Shown: positions 26,808 through 35,203, counted from the first letter of the stretch. The stretch is 64,000 bases of DNA from Prauserella cavernicola (GCF_016595675.1 NZ_JAENJH010000002.1:620001-684000); one strand, 5' to 3'. Notes: generated by a model not told the origin, from the letters alone. A program made the numbers and translations.

Positions 26808-28018
26808 CGCTCGTCCAGTTCCTCCTCGCGGGAACCGGATTCCTGCTTGTCCAACTTGTCGTGGTCGTCCTGCTCGGCGTCGGGCGTCGCGTCCTTCTTG
26901 GAGAGCACGTCCACCTGTTCCGGATCGGGATCGCTCTCGTTGACCAGTGACTTGATGCCCGCGTTGAGCACGGCCAGCAGCGGCACCGACAGCAGCGCAC
27001 CGGGGATACCGGCGGCGACGAGGCCGATGGTGATCGCCAGCACGACGGCGAGCGGGTGCAGCTTCACGGCACGGCCGAGCAACAGCGGCTGTAGGACGTG
27101 GCCTTCCAGCTGCATCACGCCGATCACGATGGCGAGCACGATGAGCGCGGTGACGAACCCGTTGGTGACCAGCGCGACGAGCACGGCGACCGCACCGGTC
27201 ACCACGGCGCCGATGATCGGGATGAACGCGCCGAGGAACACCAGCGTCGACAGCGGGACCACCAGCGGAACGCCGACGGCCCACAGTCCGATGCCGATGC
27301 CCACCGCGTCGACGACCGCGACCGCGGCCGTCGCACGCACGTAGCTGACGAGCGACGCGAAACTGCGCCTGCCCGCGGTGTCCACGCGCGAGCGGACGTG
27401 CCGGGGCACGCCGCGGACGAGGTAGCCCCAGATCTGGTCGCCGCCGACGAGGAAGAAGATCAGCACGAACAGCGTGAGCAGGAACCCGGTGAGGAACTCG
27501 CCGACGGTGCTCGCGGTGGTGAGCGCGGTCGACGTCAGCGCGGCCTGGTTCTCTTGGATGAGACCGATGGCGCTGTTGATCGCGTCCTCGATCTGAGTCT
27601 CGCCCAGCTGCAGCGGCCCGTTGATGAGCCAGTCCTCGATCTGGTTGAGGCTCTCGGTCAGCTGCTGCTGCAACGCGGGCAGGCCGTCGGTGAACTGGAT
27701 GATGACGAAGGTCAGTAGACCGCCGACCACGCCGAGTCCGCCGATCAGCACGAGTGCGGTGGCCAGTCCCCTCGGCACGCGCACCATCACCAGCCTGCGT
27801 ACGGCCGGCGCCAGCAGCGCGGCGAGCAACAGCGCGATGGACACGGGGATCACGACCACCGAGAGATAGCCGACGATCTCCAGAACGACGTAGAGCGCGG
27901 CGATCACGACCAGGAAGCGCCAGGCGAGCGCCGCGCTGACTCTGAGCCCCCTCGGCACCGACCCGGTGACGTCCGGATCTTCCGAAATCACCGGATGCTT
28001 CGGTGTTTTCTCATTCAC
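26804..28018 (-). CDS. AI-2E family transporter
   Basis: Polytopic membrane protein (404 residues, about eight hydrophobic segments) of the AI-2E/PerM exporter family. The family blocks are a paired N-terminal helix hairpin (ALYVVLEIVGYLSVVVIPVS), the conserved FLGAFIPIIGAVVTG and the final LLSVPLLAVLNAGIKSL. The tail is charged (~355-404, DPDPEQVDVLSKKDATPDAE). The family name comes from autoinducer-2 export in E. coli; here the cargo is unknown. GTG start. Coupled to the downstream kinase by a GTGA overlap. Confidence 0.88.
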   Translation of the reverse strand: MNEKTPKHPVISEDPDVTGSVPRGLRVSAALAWRFLVVIAALYVVLEIVGYLSVVVIPVSIALLLAALLAPAVRRLVMVRVPRGLATALVLIGGLGVVGGLLTFVIIQFTDGLPALQQQLTESLNQIEDWLINGPLQLGETQIEDAINSAIGLIQENQAALTSTALTTASTVGEFLTGFLLTLFVLIFFLVGGDQIWGYLVRGVPRHVRSRVDTAGRRSFASLVSYVRATAAVAVVDAVGIGIGLWAVGVPLVVPLSTLVFLGAFIPIIGAVVTGAVAVLVALVTNGFVTALIVLAIVIGVMQLEGHVLQPLLLGRAVKLHPLAVVLAITIGLVAAGIPGALLSVPLLAVLNAGIKSLVNESDPDPEQVDVLSKKDATPDAEQDDHDKLDKQESGSREEELDER

Positions 28019-28324
28019 GAGGTAACCGTATCGGTCCTGGGCGTCCGCGTCCGGGCTTCGGTACGGCGAGGCGTTCCACTGTCCACTATGGAGTTTTTAG
28101 GCGGGCTACGCGAGAGTAGATGATCAGGTACTGCGTCGATCACTCGCGGTGAGATTCGAGAACACGCTGTGTTCTTCACACGATCGAGCCATCAAGTCGC
28201 GTTAAACGTGCATCCGGCCCGAGCAATTTGCTTATCTCGGTGGCACACGGCGAACAGATGCTGATTCAGCGTGCTGTGTCACCGACTCCCAGAGCACGAC
28301 GCACGACCTTCTGACAGGAGAGCT
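28019..28324 (+). other. Divergent control region upstream of the surface-protein genes
   Basis: 306 bases, less GC-rich than the surroundings, between the AI-2E gene (minus) and the secreted-protein gene (plus). It holds the 17-bp inverted repeat at 28159-28175 and the AGGAG ribosome binding site (28315-28319) of the next gene. No RNA gene or ORF with support was found. Confidence 0.6.
28159..28175. promoter_or_regulatory. 7-3-7 perfect inverted repeat, candidate operator
   Basis: AGAACAC-GCT-GTGTTCT is a perfect inverted repeat in the 306-base region driving the surface-protein genes. Spacing (GAAC-N7-GTTC) differs from the LexA box. The binding factor is unknown. Confidence 0.4.
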
Positions 28325-29209
28325 GTGGCCGAGACGGCAGCCGCCACCACAGGACGCGATGGACGCGTCCGTCGGTGGCTGTCGCGCTTCGCTCTCATCG
28401 CGGGTGGCGTCGCAGCCGCCTGGGCCGTCTCCACCGCGTCCGCATCCGCCTCGGCATCCGAGGACCTTCCGCAGCTCGACGGTTCCGTGGTGGCCGAGGC
28501 CGCCAAGGGCGTCGGCTCCGCGCTCGCTCCGAAGCAGGACGCCGAGCCGAAGAAGAAGGAGCAGGGCGCCGCGCTCCCGCTCGGCGACGGCGAGATGGCC
28601 GGCAAGGTCAAGCAGTCCGCCGAGAAGCTCTGGCAGCACGGCGTCGCCGAGCCGGTCGGCAAGACGCTCGACACCGTCGGCCGCTTCGTCACCGTTCCCG
28701 AGGACCGCGCCGAGATCGGCAAGGAAGTCTGGGAATCGCTGCAGCCGCGCGGCGGCGCGAACATCGTCGAGCTGCCGGAGCTGGGCGAGCTGCCCGGCCT
28801 CGAGGGTGACGGCGACTCAGGCACCTCCGCGGAACCCGAGCACCGCGTCGAGGCGCCGTCGGCCGACACCGACACCGTCGGCCCCGTGCTCTCCGAGGTC
28901 GCGAAGCAGGACGTCGCCGAGGTGGCGGACGCACCCGTGCAGTCCGCGCCCGTCGACGAGCCCGCCGACACCGAGGCCGACAGCCGCGCTCCGGCAGCTC
29001 CGATCGCGCCGCTGCCCACTCCCGCGGCTCCCGCCGCCCTGCCCTCGCCTGCCGGGGGCACCCACTTCCTTCACCTCGATGGTCCGCTGCTCGGCATTCC
29101 CGCCGGCGGCGTGACCGCTTTCGACAAGAACGTGCCCGCCTCCGTGCGGGCAGGCGTCGTGCACACGCCGACGCAGCCGGGCGAGCAGCCCGGCGTCACT
29201 CCAGACTGA
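28325..29209 (+). CDS. Secreted acidic/Pro-rich protein next to the chaplin-like repeat protein
   Basis: 294 residues, not recognised as a known family. The N-terminus is basic (GRDGRVRRWLSRF) followed by a hydrophobic signal segment and an Ala-Ser-rich cleavage region (SASASASE, ~30-42). The middle has helical, charged sequence (PLGDGEMAGKVKQSAEKLWQ and FVTVPEDRAEIGKEVWESLQ). The C-terminal third is Pro/Ala-rich and ends with a short hydrophobic segment GPLLGIPAGGVTAF. GTG 28325 follows AGGAG with 5-base spacing. It lies 203 bases before the giant repeat protein and is probably part of the same surface system. Confidence 0.65.
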   Translation: MAETAAATTGRDGRVRRWLSRFALIAGGVAAAWAVSTASASASASEDLPQLDGSVVAEAAKGVGSALAPKQDAEPKKKEQGAALPLGDGEMAGKVKQSAEKLWQHGVAEPVGKTLDTVGRFVTVPEDRAEIGKEVWESLQPRGGANIVELPELGELPGLEGDGDSGTSAEPEHRVEAPSADTDTVGPVLSEVAKQDVAEVADAPVQSAPVDEPADTEADSRAPAAPIAPLPTPAAPAALPSPAGGTHFLHLDGPLLGIPAGGVTAFDKNVPASVRAGVVHTPTQPGEQPGVTPD

Positions 29210-29412
29210 TTCTCGCCGCGGGGTAGCTGACGCTCACCCTTGCGGCCGTTTCCCGCGCCCGCTTGCGCGTCAGCTTCCTTTTCCCCGCATTCACCGCGGT
29301 ACGCGGACCTCTTTCCGCGTCCCGCATCCGTCGATCAATCCCGCCATTCGCGCCTCGACGGAGCGCAGCACAGCCCCCGCAAGGGAACCAAGGAAAAGGA
29401 GAACACCTCACT

Positions 29413-32400
29413 ATGCAGACCTGGGCGAAGCGCGGAATCCAGACCGCGCTGGTCACCGGTGGTTTGCTGATGCTGGGCACCGGCATCGCTTCTGCCAATG
29501 AGACGGTCGCCGACCCGGACACCCCCGCCGGGCCGCTCGACCTGAACCTCAGCGTTCCTTACCAGATCAAGGACAACGCGGTCGGCACGCCGCTGGGGCA
29601 GGTCAACCTCCCCGGCCACGAGGGCGAGATCAGCACCAAGCCCGTCACCGACATCGTCAACAAGGCGACGGCGCCCGTGCAGAAGGCCGCCGCCCCGGTG
29701 TCGAAGGCCGCCGCGCCCGCCACGGCGCCGCTGAACAAGGCCGTCGCCTCCGCGACGCAGGCGACCACGACCGTCGGCAAGGCCGCCGCGAAGGCTCCGA
29801 TGCAGGAGCAGCGCGCCACGCAGTCCGAGCTCCCCACGGTGGAGCCCACCGATGACGCCCTCATGGGCAACAAGGTCGTCGGCAACCTCGCGCTGCCGAT
29901 CCAGATCACCGGCAACGCGGTGGGCGTCCTCGGCGACGCCGAGGTCGAGTCGGACGCCGAGCAGACCTACGAGCACAACTCCGACGTGAGCACCAACGGT
30001 GCGGGCGGCGGCCTCGCGGGCAACGTCGTGAACCTCGACTGGGCCCTGCCGGTCCAGATCTCGGGCAACGCGGGCGGCCTCGGCGGCAGCGGCAAGACGT
30101 CGGGCAGCGCGTCGCAGAGCGCGACCACCACCGGCAACATCGAGAGCGACGGCACCAACGGCGGGCTCGCGGGCAACGTCGTCGCGCCGCAGTTCGCGAC
30201 CCCGGTCCAGGCTTCGGGCAACGCCCTCGGCTGGTTCCTCGCCCACGCGGAGACCGACTTCGACGCCGAGAGCGAGGCCACCTCCGGCGGCTACATCGAG
30301 ACCCACGGCGAGAAGGGCGCGGGCACGGGCAACGTGGTCGGCGCCCCGATCGCTCTGCCGGTGCGCGTCGCCAACGACGCCGTGGCGTGGGGCGGCGACG
30401 CCGACGCCACGGGCTCGTCCGAGGTCGAGGCCACCGCGGGTGACACTCCGGGAGAGCGCGCGGGCAACCCCGCCTACATCTCGACCGACGGTGACGACTC
30501 GTTCCTCGCGGGCAACATCGTGCAGCCGCAGGGTGCGCTGCTCGGGTCGGTCACCGGCACCGCTGCCGCGTGGATCGGCAACGCCACCACCGAGGACACC
30601 GTCTCGGACGCGGAGATGCAGGCCGGTGGGTACTCCCACACCAGCGGCGAGAACGCGGCTGCCTCCGGCAACATCGCCGACCTGCCCGTCGCCCTGCCCG
30701 TCGAGGTCTTCGGCGTCGGTGGCAACTGGATCGGCAACTCGCACGCCAAGGGCCACGAGAACACCACCAGCGCGCTCGCCGGCGACAACACCATCACCAA
30801 CGGTGACGGCTCCGTCGTCTCGGGCAACTCGGTGAACGGCCAGATCGCCTCGACCGTCGAAGCCTTCGGCATCGGTGGCACCTGGATCGGCAACGCCTCG
30901 GGCCACGCGACCGAAGACAAGACGATCGACGCCGGTGGCTACAACGGCACCCGCGGCAACGACTCCGCCGGCTCGGGCAACCTGGTGCAGGTTCCGCTCG
31001 CCGTCCCGGCCGAGGTGTTCGGCGTCGGTGGCAGCTGGATCGGCCAGGGCGTGGGCTCCGCCGAGGAGACCAAGGTCGTCTCCGCCGGTGGCGGCGGCAA
31101 CACCGAGGACGACAACGGCCTCGCGGCCGCGAACCTCGTCGCCGTCCCGGTCTCGCTGCCCGCGCAGGTGTTCGGCATCGGCGGCACGTGGATCGGCAAC
31201 GGCTTCGGTGAGGCCACGGCCGACACCATCACCGAGGCCGGTGGCGACGTGAAGGCCAACGGCAAGAAGGGCACCGGCGCCGGCAACATCGGCTTCGTCC
31301 CGGTGTCGCTGCCCGCCCAGGTGCACGGCATCGGCGGCAGCTGGATCGGCAACGCCGGTGGCAGCAGCGAGAACTTGACCGACTCCCTGGCCGGTGGCGA
31401 CGCCACCACCACGGGTGAGGGCGGCTCCATCGCCGGCAACGTGGTGCAGGTTCCGGCCGGCGCCGCGGCGACCGTGTTCGGCCTCGGCGCCAGCTGGGTC
31501 GGCGTGGTCTCGGGCGAGTCCACCAACGACGTCGTGTCGGAGGCCGGCGGCGACGTCACCACCAACGGCGACGGCGGCTCCATCGCCGGTGACGTGGTGA
31601 GCGCCCAGGCGCTGCCGATCGCCCAGGTCTTCGGGGACGCCGCGTCCCTGACCTCGGTCGTGAGCGGCGAGGGCGTCAACACCACCGACGTGACCTCCGG
31701 TGGCGACATCGAGACCTCCGGTGTCGGCGGCGCGATCGCCGGCGACATCTTCGACGTCCCGGTGACCGCGGTCGCCCAGGTCTTCGGTGTGGCGGCTTCG
31801 GTCGGCGGCGTCGCGAACGCGGTGGCCGACAACAGCACCACCGCCACGGACGCGGGCGAGAACTCCACCTCGGGCGTGACCGAGGACCTCTCCGGCATCG
31901 ACGGCCAGCTGCCGGTCGGCGCCGTGGCGCAGGTCTTCGACATCCCGCTGGACGTGCTGGCTGTCGCGACCTCGCAGACCGACAACGACACCGACGTGTC
32001 GGTTGCCGGTGACGAGCCGCAGATCGACCTGCCGATCAACGGTTCCGAGCTCCCCGCGACGGATCTGCCCGCCCTGCCGAGGACGCTGCCCAACCCGGCG
32101 GACCTCCCCGCGGAGCTGCCGCAGGTGAACAGCCTGCCGGTCGAGCTGCTGCCCGCCGGTGTCGGCCGTGCCGACCAGGTGCCGGGTCTGCCCTCGCTGC
32201 CGGGCCTGCCCACCGACGTGACCGCGCTGCCGGTTCCGGCCGACGTCACCATGCTGCCGGTTCCGGCGGACGTGACCTCGCTGGTGCCCGCCGACGTGAC
32301 CTCGCTGGTTCCGGCCGACGTGACCTCGCTGCCGGGCCTGGCCCAGCTGCCGGGTGTCGACGGCATGGCCCTGCCGGTGGAGGCGGACTCGCTGCTGCCG

Positions 32401-32493
32401 CAGGCCGAGCTGCCCTCGGCCCCGCAGCTGGACGTGCTCCAGGGCAACATCACCGGCGTGCTGTCCGGTGCCGACGTGAGCGGCCTGCGCTGA
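29413..32493 (+). CDS. Giant secreted protein with ~14 chaplin-like repeats
   Basis: 1026 residues. Signal peptide ~1-28 (ending ASANE), an Ala/Lys/Thr linker with KAAAPVSKAAAPATAPLNKA (~91-110), then tandem units of 50-52 residues from ~152 to ~855. Each unit begins (S/A)GNxV..P, continues ALPVxVFGxGGxWIGN and ends in a Gly/Asp/Thr-rich turn. The GNVVQVP...PV.V.GN pattern resembles the streptomycete chaplin domain, but there is not a single cysteine. The C-terminus is Leu/Pro-rich with repeated PADVTSLV (~940-973). No sortase signal or membrane anchor is seen. ATG 29413 follows AAGGAG. A strong terminator follows. Likely extracellular and possibly fibre-forming; this is inference. Confidence 0.8.
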   Translation: MQTWAKRGIQTALVTGGLLMLGTGIASANETVADPDTPAGPLDLNLSVPYQIKDNAVGTPLGQVNLPGHEGEISTKPVTDIVNKATAPVQKAAAPVSKAAAPATAPLNKAVASATQATTTVGKAAAKAPMQEQRATQSELPTVEPTDDALMGNKVVGNLALPIQITGNAVGVLGDAEVESDAEQTYEHNSDVSTNGAGGGLAGNVVNLDWALPVQISGNAGGLGGSGKTSGSASQSATTTGNIESDGTNGGLAGNVVAPQFATPVQASGNALGWFLAHAETDFDAESEATSGGYIETHGEKGAGTGNVVGAPIALPVRVANDAVAWGGDADATGSSEVEATAGDTPGERAGNPAYISTDGDDSFLAGNIVQPQGALLGSVTGTAAAWIGNATTEDTVSDAEMQAGGYSHTSGENAAASGNIADLPVALPVEVFGVGGNWIGNSHAKGHENTTSALAGDNTITNGDGSVVSGNSVNGQIASTVEAFGIGGTWIGNASGHATEDKTIDAGGYNGTRGNDSAGSGNLVQVPLAVPAEVFGVGGSWIGQGVGSAEETKVVSAGGGGNTEDDNGLAAANLVAVPVSLPAQVFGIGGTWIGNGFGEATADTITEAGGDVKANGKKGTGAGNIGFVPVSLPAQVHGIGGSWIGNAGGSSENLTDSLAGGDATTTGEGGSIAGNVVQVPAGAAATVFGLGASWVGVVSGESTNDVVSEAGGDVTTNGDGGSIAGDVVSAQALPIAQVFGDAASLTSVVSGEGVNTTDVTSGGDIETSGVGGAIAGDIFDVPVTAVAQVFGVAASVGGVANAVADNSTTATDAGENSTSGVTEDLSGIDGQLPVGAVAQVFDIPLDVLAVATSQTDNDTDVSVAGDEPQIDLPINGSELPATDLPALPRTLPNPADLPAELPQVNSLPVELLPAGVGRADQVPGLPSLPGLPTDVTALPVPADVTMLPVPADVTSLVPADVTSLVPADVTSLPGLAQLPGVDGMALPVEADSLLPQAELPSAPQLDVLQGNITGVLSGADVSGLR
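29866..31977 (+). repeat. Coding tandem repeats of about 153 bases
   Basis: Unit starts (GNxV or equivalent) fall at residues 152, 203, 254, 306, 367, 419, 471, 522, 573, 624, 675, 726, 777 and ~830 of the protein. Spacing is 50-52 residues except one of 61. Units 6-10 are most alike (VFGxGGxWIGN core); outer units are more diverged. A second, shorter repeat of PADVT units (about 8-11 residues) lies near 32230-32335. Confidence 0.8.
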
Positions 32494-32527
32494 AGCGCTT
32501 TCGGTGACTCACTGAAGTGAACAACGG

Positions 32528-32570
32528 GCCGGGCCCGGGAGACGACGACGTCTCCCGGGCCCGGCTTTTG
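32528..32570 (+). terminator. Strong intrinsic terminator of the repeat-protein gene
   Basis: A perfect 17-bp stem (32528-32544 with 32549-32565) with a 4-base loop ACGA is followed by TTTTG. It begins 35 bases after the stop of the repeat protein and separates it from the convergent dioxygenase gene; the stem would also act on the opposite strand. Confidence 0.9.
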
Positions 32571-32577
32571 TCTGTGC

Positions 32578-33366
32578 TCAGCCGATCTGCACGGAGCGCT
32601 TGGCCAGCCCGTACCAGTAGCCGTCGATCACCGTGCGCGGCGCGGCCGCGTCCCCGCCCGCGCCGAGCGAGACGAACAGTGGCGCGAAGTGTTCCGTGCG
32701 TGGATGCGCGATCTGGGCGCCGGGCGCCTTGTGCTGGAAGTCGAGCACCGCGTCGATGTCTCCGGACGTGAGCGCCTGCGCTCCCCAGTGGTCGAACTCC
32801 GTCGACCACGCGGGCGGTGCGCCGTTGACGCCGTCGACCGACTGCATGGCGCGCAGGTTGTGGGTGAAGAAGCCGCTGCCGATGATCAGCACGCCCTCGT
32901 CGCGCAGCGGAGCGAGCTTGCGCCCGAGGTCGTAGAGCTCCTGCGGGTCGAGCGAGGGCATCGACACCTGCAGCACGGGCACGTCGGCGCCGGGGAACAT
33001 CTCCACCAGCGGCACGTAGGCGCCGTGGTCGAGTCCGCGGTCGGGTGCGTCGTGCACCGGCGTGGGGCCGGAGTGCAGGAGTCGACGGACCTTCGCGGCC
33101 AGTTCGGGTGCGCCAGGTGCCCCGTATCGCACGCGGTAGTAGTGCTCGGGAAAGCCCCAGAAGTCGTAGACCAACGGCACCGTCGTGGTGGCGCCGATGG
33201 TGAGCGGGGCTTCTTCCCAGTGGGCGGAGACGATCAGGATCGACGTCGGTTTCGGTAGGTCTGCCGACCAGCCGGCGAGCTGCCGCGTCCAGGTCGCGTC
33301 GTCGGCGAGCGGGGGTGCGCCGTGGCTGAGGTAGAGCACCGGCATCCGGTCGGTGGGAGCGGTCAT
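32578..33366 (-). CDS. Extradiol ring-opening dioxygenase (DODA/LigB type)
   Basis: 262-residue member of the 4,5-DOPA-dioxygenase-like family that opens catechol rings with a divalent metal. Conserved pieces are LYLSHGAPP, VSAHWEEAP, LDHGAYVPLVEMFP and IIGSGFFTHN, which supply the metal-binding and catalytic His residues. ATG 33366 is preceded by TTGGAG. The natural substrate is unknown. A perfect 14-bp palindrome (33380-33393) lies just upstream, suggesting repression by a MarR-like factor that is not encoded next to it. Confidence 0.88.
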   Translation of the reverse strand: MTAPTDRMPVLYLSHGAPPLADDATWTRQLAGWSADLPKPTSILIVSAHWEEAPLTIGATTTVPLVYDFWGFPEHYYRVRYGAPGAPELAAKVRRLLHSGPTPVHDAPDRGLDHGAYVPLVEMFPGADVPVLQVSMPSLDPQELYDLGRKLAPLRDEGVLIIGSGFFTHNLRAMQSVDGVNGAPPAWSTEFDHWGAQALTSGDIDAVLDFQHKAPGAQIAHPRTEHFAPLFVSLGAGGDAAAPRTVIDGYWYGLAKRSVQIG

Positions 33367-33379
33367 CGCGTACTCCAAT

Positions 33380-33393
33380 GTTGAATGTTCAAC
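33380..33393. promoter_or_regulatory. 14-bp palindrome upstream of the dioxygenase gene
   Basis: GTTGAATGTTCAAC (6-2-6) lies 14-27 bases before the ATG. It resembles operators of MarR/HxlR-type sensors of aromatic compounds, which fits the gene's predicted chemistry. No regulator gene is adjacent. Confidence 0.5.
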
Positions 33394-33459
33394 TATGACT
33401 GTACGCCACAACCCGGGCCGCAGGGCGAAAAGCGCGGATTCTCGAAGCGTTGCCGTGGC

Positions 33460-33465
33460 TACCAT
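33460..33465 (+). promoter_or_regulatory. -10 element, leaderless promoter
   Basis: TACCAT ends 5 bases before the ATG at 33471. No Shine-Dalgarno is present. The same hexamer precedes the leuS leader peptide. Confidence 0.45.
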
Positions 33466-33470
33466 GAGGC

Positions 33471-33842
33471 ATGGTGGGGAACATCCTGATCTACCTCGGC
33501 GTCGTGGTCCTTCCCACCGCGGCGTTCTGGTTCGTGCTCAGCGTTCCCCGGATCGTCGCCTGGTTCCGGCGCAGGCGTACGCCCGCGGCCAGAGCCGTGC
33601 CGATCGAACGCCTCGCCGAGGACCTGCGCCGCGTGCACCGCGCGCTCGTCCGGCTCGCCCCCGGTGACCCCATGTTGCGCCGCCGCGCGACCCGCCAGGC
33701 CTACGACGCACTGCTGGTGCAGGCCTGCGACGCGGTCGACGTGCCGCACCGGCTCGACGCCGTACCCGAGGGCGTGGAGCGGGAAGTGGAGCGCCTGCGC
33801 GTCGAGGAAGCCCTGCGCGGCGCCGGACTCGCGATCCCGTGA
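33471..33842 (+). CDS. Small membrane-anchored protein of unknown function
   Basis: 123 residues: one N-terminal membrane helix (~5-31, ILIYLGVVVLPTAAFWFVL), a basic stretch RRRRTPAAR, then a helical, charged cytoplasmic part (ERLAEDLRRVHRALVRL and a Lys-free, Arg/Glu-rich C-terminus). I do not recognise the family beyond similar short actinobacterial proteins. Probably leaderless from the TACCAT upstream. It precedes the TasA-like cassette by ~120 bases. Confidence 0.65.
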   Translation: MVGNILIYLGVVVLPTAAFWFVLSVPRIVAWFRRRRTPAARAVPIERLAEDLRRVHRALVRLAPGDPMLRRRATRQAYDALLVQACDAVDVPHRLDAVPEGVEREVERLRVEEALRGAGLAIP

Positions 33843-33902
33843 CCATCTTGAGGAAACGGAGAGGTTCGCGAGAGGGCACCGCTAGGTAGGGGTCGCATTC
33901 TC

Positions 33903-33948
33903 GTTCCTGTCAGGCCGCACGACGCGGCCGGCGCCACTCGACAGGAAC
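33903..33948 (+). promoter_or_regulatory. Nested inverted repeat in the leader of the TasA-like operon
   Basis: GTTCCTGTC (33903-33911) pairs with GACAGGAAC (33940-33948), and inside it GGCCGC (33913-33918) pairs with GCGGCC (33924-33929). The structure ends 2 bases before the AGGAG ribosome binding site (33951-33955) of the first TasA-like gene, so it could be an operator or an mRNA structure affecting translation. Confidence 0.5.
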
Positions 33949-33961
33949 CGAGGAGATCGAC

Positions 33962-34615
33962 ATGGAGCAGACCCACCCCGAGCAGCGCCGCTCAGCCTGG
34001 CGCCCGGTCGCACTGGCGGCGGTCGCCGGTTCGGTGCTGGTGGCGATGGGCATCGGCGTGTGGGCCACGCTGAGCGCCACCGCCGCGAACGTCACCCCGC
34101 AGCAGATCAGCAGCGGCACCCTCAAGCTCACGATGGCGGGCAACGGCGCAGGTTTCGACCAGGCCGTCTCCAACCTCGCACCCGGCGACACGGTGAACCG
34201 CTACCTCGACCTCACCAACGGCGGCACCCTGGACGCACAGGCGCTCACCCTGCAGGTGGCGGCCACCGGCTCCAGCGCACTGATCGCCGACGGCTCCAGC
34301 ACCAAGGCACTGCGCGTCGCGGTGAACACCTGTACCGGCGGCACCTGGAACGCCGCCACCGGCGTGTGCTCCGGCACCAAGGCTCCGCTGCTCGCCGCCA
34401 CTCCGGTCGGCTCGCTCGGCACCGCGGCCTCGTTGATCCCCGGATCCGTCGCCGCGGGCAGCGTCCAGCGCCTGCAGGTCGTCGTCTCGCTGCCCGACCA
34501 GACCGAGACCACGGTGAACGGCACCCTGCCCACCACCACGATCCAGGGCCAGACCGCCAACCTCACCTACACCTTCGGCGAGACCCAGCGCGCCGCGGCC
34601 ACCACCAACTCCTGA
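33962..34615 (+). CDS. TasA/CalY-like protein with SipW-type signal peptide
   Basis: 217 residues. Basic N-terminus, hydrophobic segment (~17-38), then ATAANVTPQQISSGTLKLTM, the pattern seen just after SipW-dependent cleavage sites (…GTL.L). The rest is beta-rich, like the camelysin/TasA family that forms extracellular fibres in Bacillus. Two cysteines 12 residues apart (124 and 136) sit in a CTGGTWNAATGVCSGT loop shared with the next gene. The ATG follows AGGAG. First gene of a cassette ending in sipW. Fibre formation is inferred from the family. Confidence 0.8.
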   Translation: MEQTHPEQRRSAWRPVALAAVAGSVLVAMGIGVWATLSATAANVTPQQISSGTLKLTMAGNGAGFDQAVSNLAPGDTVNRYLDLTNGGTLDAQALTLQVAATGSSALIADGSSTKALRVAVNTCTGGTWNAATGVCSGTKAPLLAATPVGSLGTAASLIPGSVAAGSVQRLQVVVSLPDQTETTVNGTLPTTTIQGQTANLTYTFGETQRAAATTNS

Positions 34616-34646
34616 GCGATCGACTCCCCTGGCGAGAGGTAGCACG

Positions 34647-35192
34647 ATGACGACGGCACCGACGAGACGCGGACAGCGACTGCTGGTTGTGCTCGCCGGT
34701 GCCGTCGCCGCGATCGTGCTCGCGTCGGGACTGGCGTTCGCGACGGCGAGGGCGACCGCGGCCGGAGCGACGGTGCCCGCCCGCACCATCAGCTGGTCGG
34801 CCACGCTGGTCTCCTCCGACGGAACCGTGCTCACCGGCAGGACGCTCGACGCGGCAACCGTGCTCGGCGGGGCCAGGGCCGTGTACGGCTCGGTGCGCAA
34901 CACCGGCACGGCCTCGCTGCTCAACCAGACCTACACGATCACGGCAGAGGGTCTGCCGCTCGGCGCCGTCACACTCCAGGCGTGCCTCGGCGGCAGCTGG
35001 CAGACCTCCACCGGTAGGTGCGACGGCACCACCGTGAACATCACCAGCGGCTCGGCCGCCGCGATCCCGCTCGGGGTCGGCGCTTCCGCCGGACTGAAGC
35101 TCACCGTTCCCGCGGCCGCGCTCACCACGGTCCACGTCTCCGTCTCGACCGTGCGCGCCAGCGTGCGGGCCGCGACCACCACCAACTCCTGA
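34647..35192 (+). CDS. Second TasA-like secreted protein
   Basis: 181 residues; signal-like hydrophobic segment (~11-33) followed by an Ala-rich region and a beta-rich domain. It carries CLGGSWQTSTGRCDGT with cysteines 113 and 125, the same C-x-GG-x-W-x4-G-x-C-x-GT loop as the previous protein, and both end in ATTNS or TTTNS. It lacks an obvious GTL.L segment, so it is a diverged paralogue, perhaps a minor or anchoring subunit. 31 bases downstream of the first gene and 11 bases upstream of sipW. Confidence 0.7.
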   Translation: MTTAPTRRGQRLLVVLAGAVAAIVLASGLAFATARATAAGATVPARTISWSATLVSSDGTVLTGRTLDAATVLGGARAVYGSVRNTGTASLLNQTYTITAEGLPLGAVTLQACLGGSWQTSTGRCDGTTVNITSGSAAAIPLGVGASAGLKLTVPAAALTTVHVSVSTVRASVRAATTTNS

Positions 35193-35203
35193 AGGGCCGA
35201 GTC

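Noticed and set aside
28159-28175. LexA/SOS box
   Set aside because: The half sites GAAC/GTTC are separated by 7 bases, not the 4 required, and the flanking TCG/CGA are missing.
29866-31977. Regularly spaced ~153-base repeats that could suggest a CRISPR or satellite array
   Set aside because: The repeats are in one open frame, conserved at protein level and diverged at DNA level; they encode a tandem-domain protein.
30061-32453. Long antisense frames opposite the repeat protein
   Set aside because: They mirror the repeat periodicity of the sense gene and have no independent signal.
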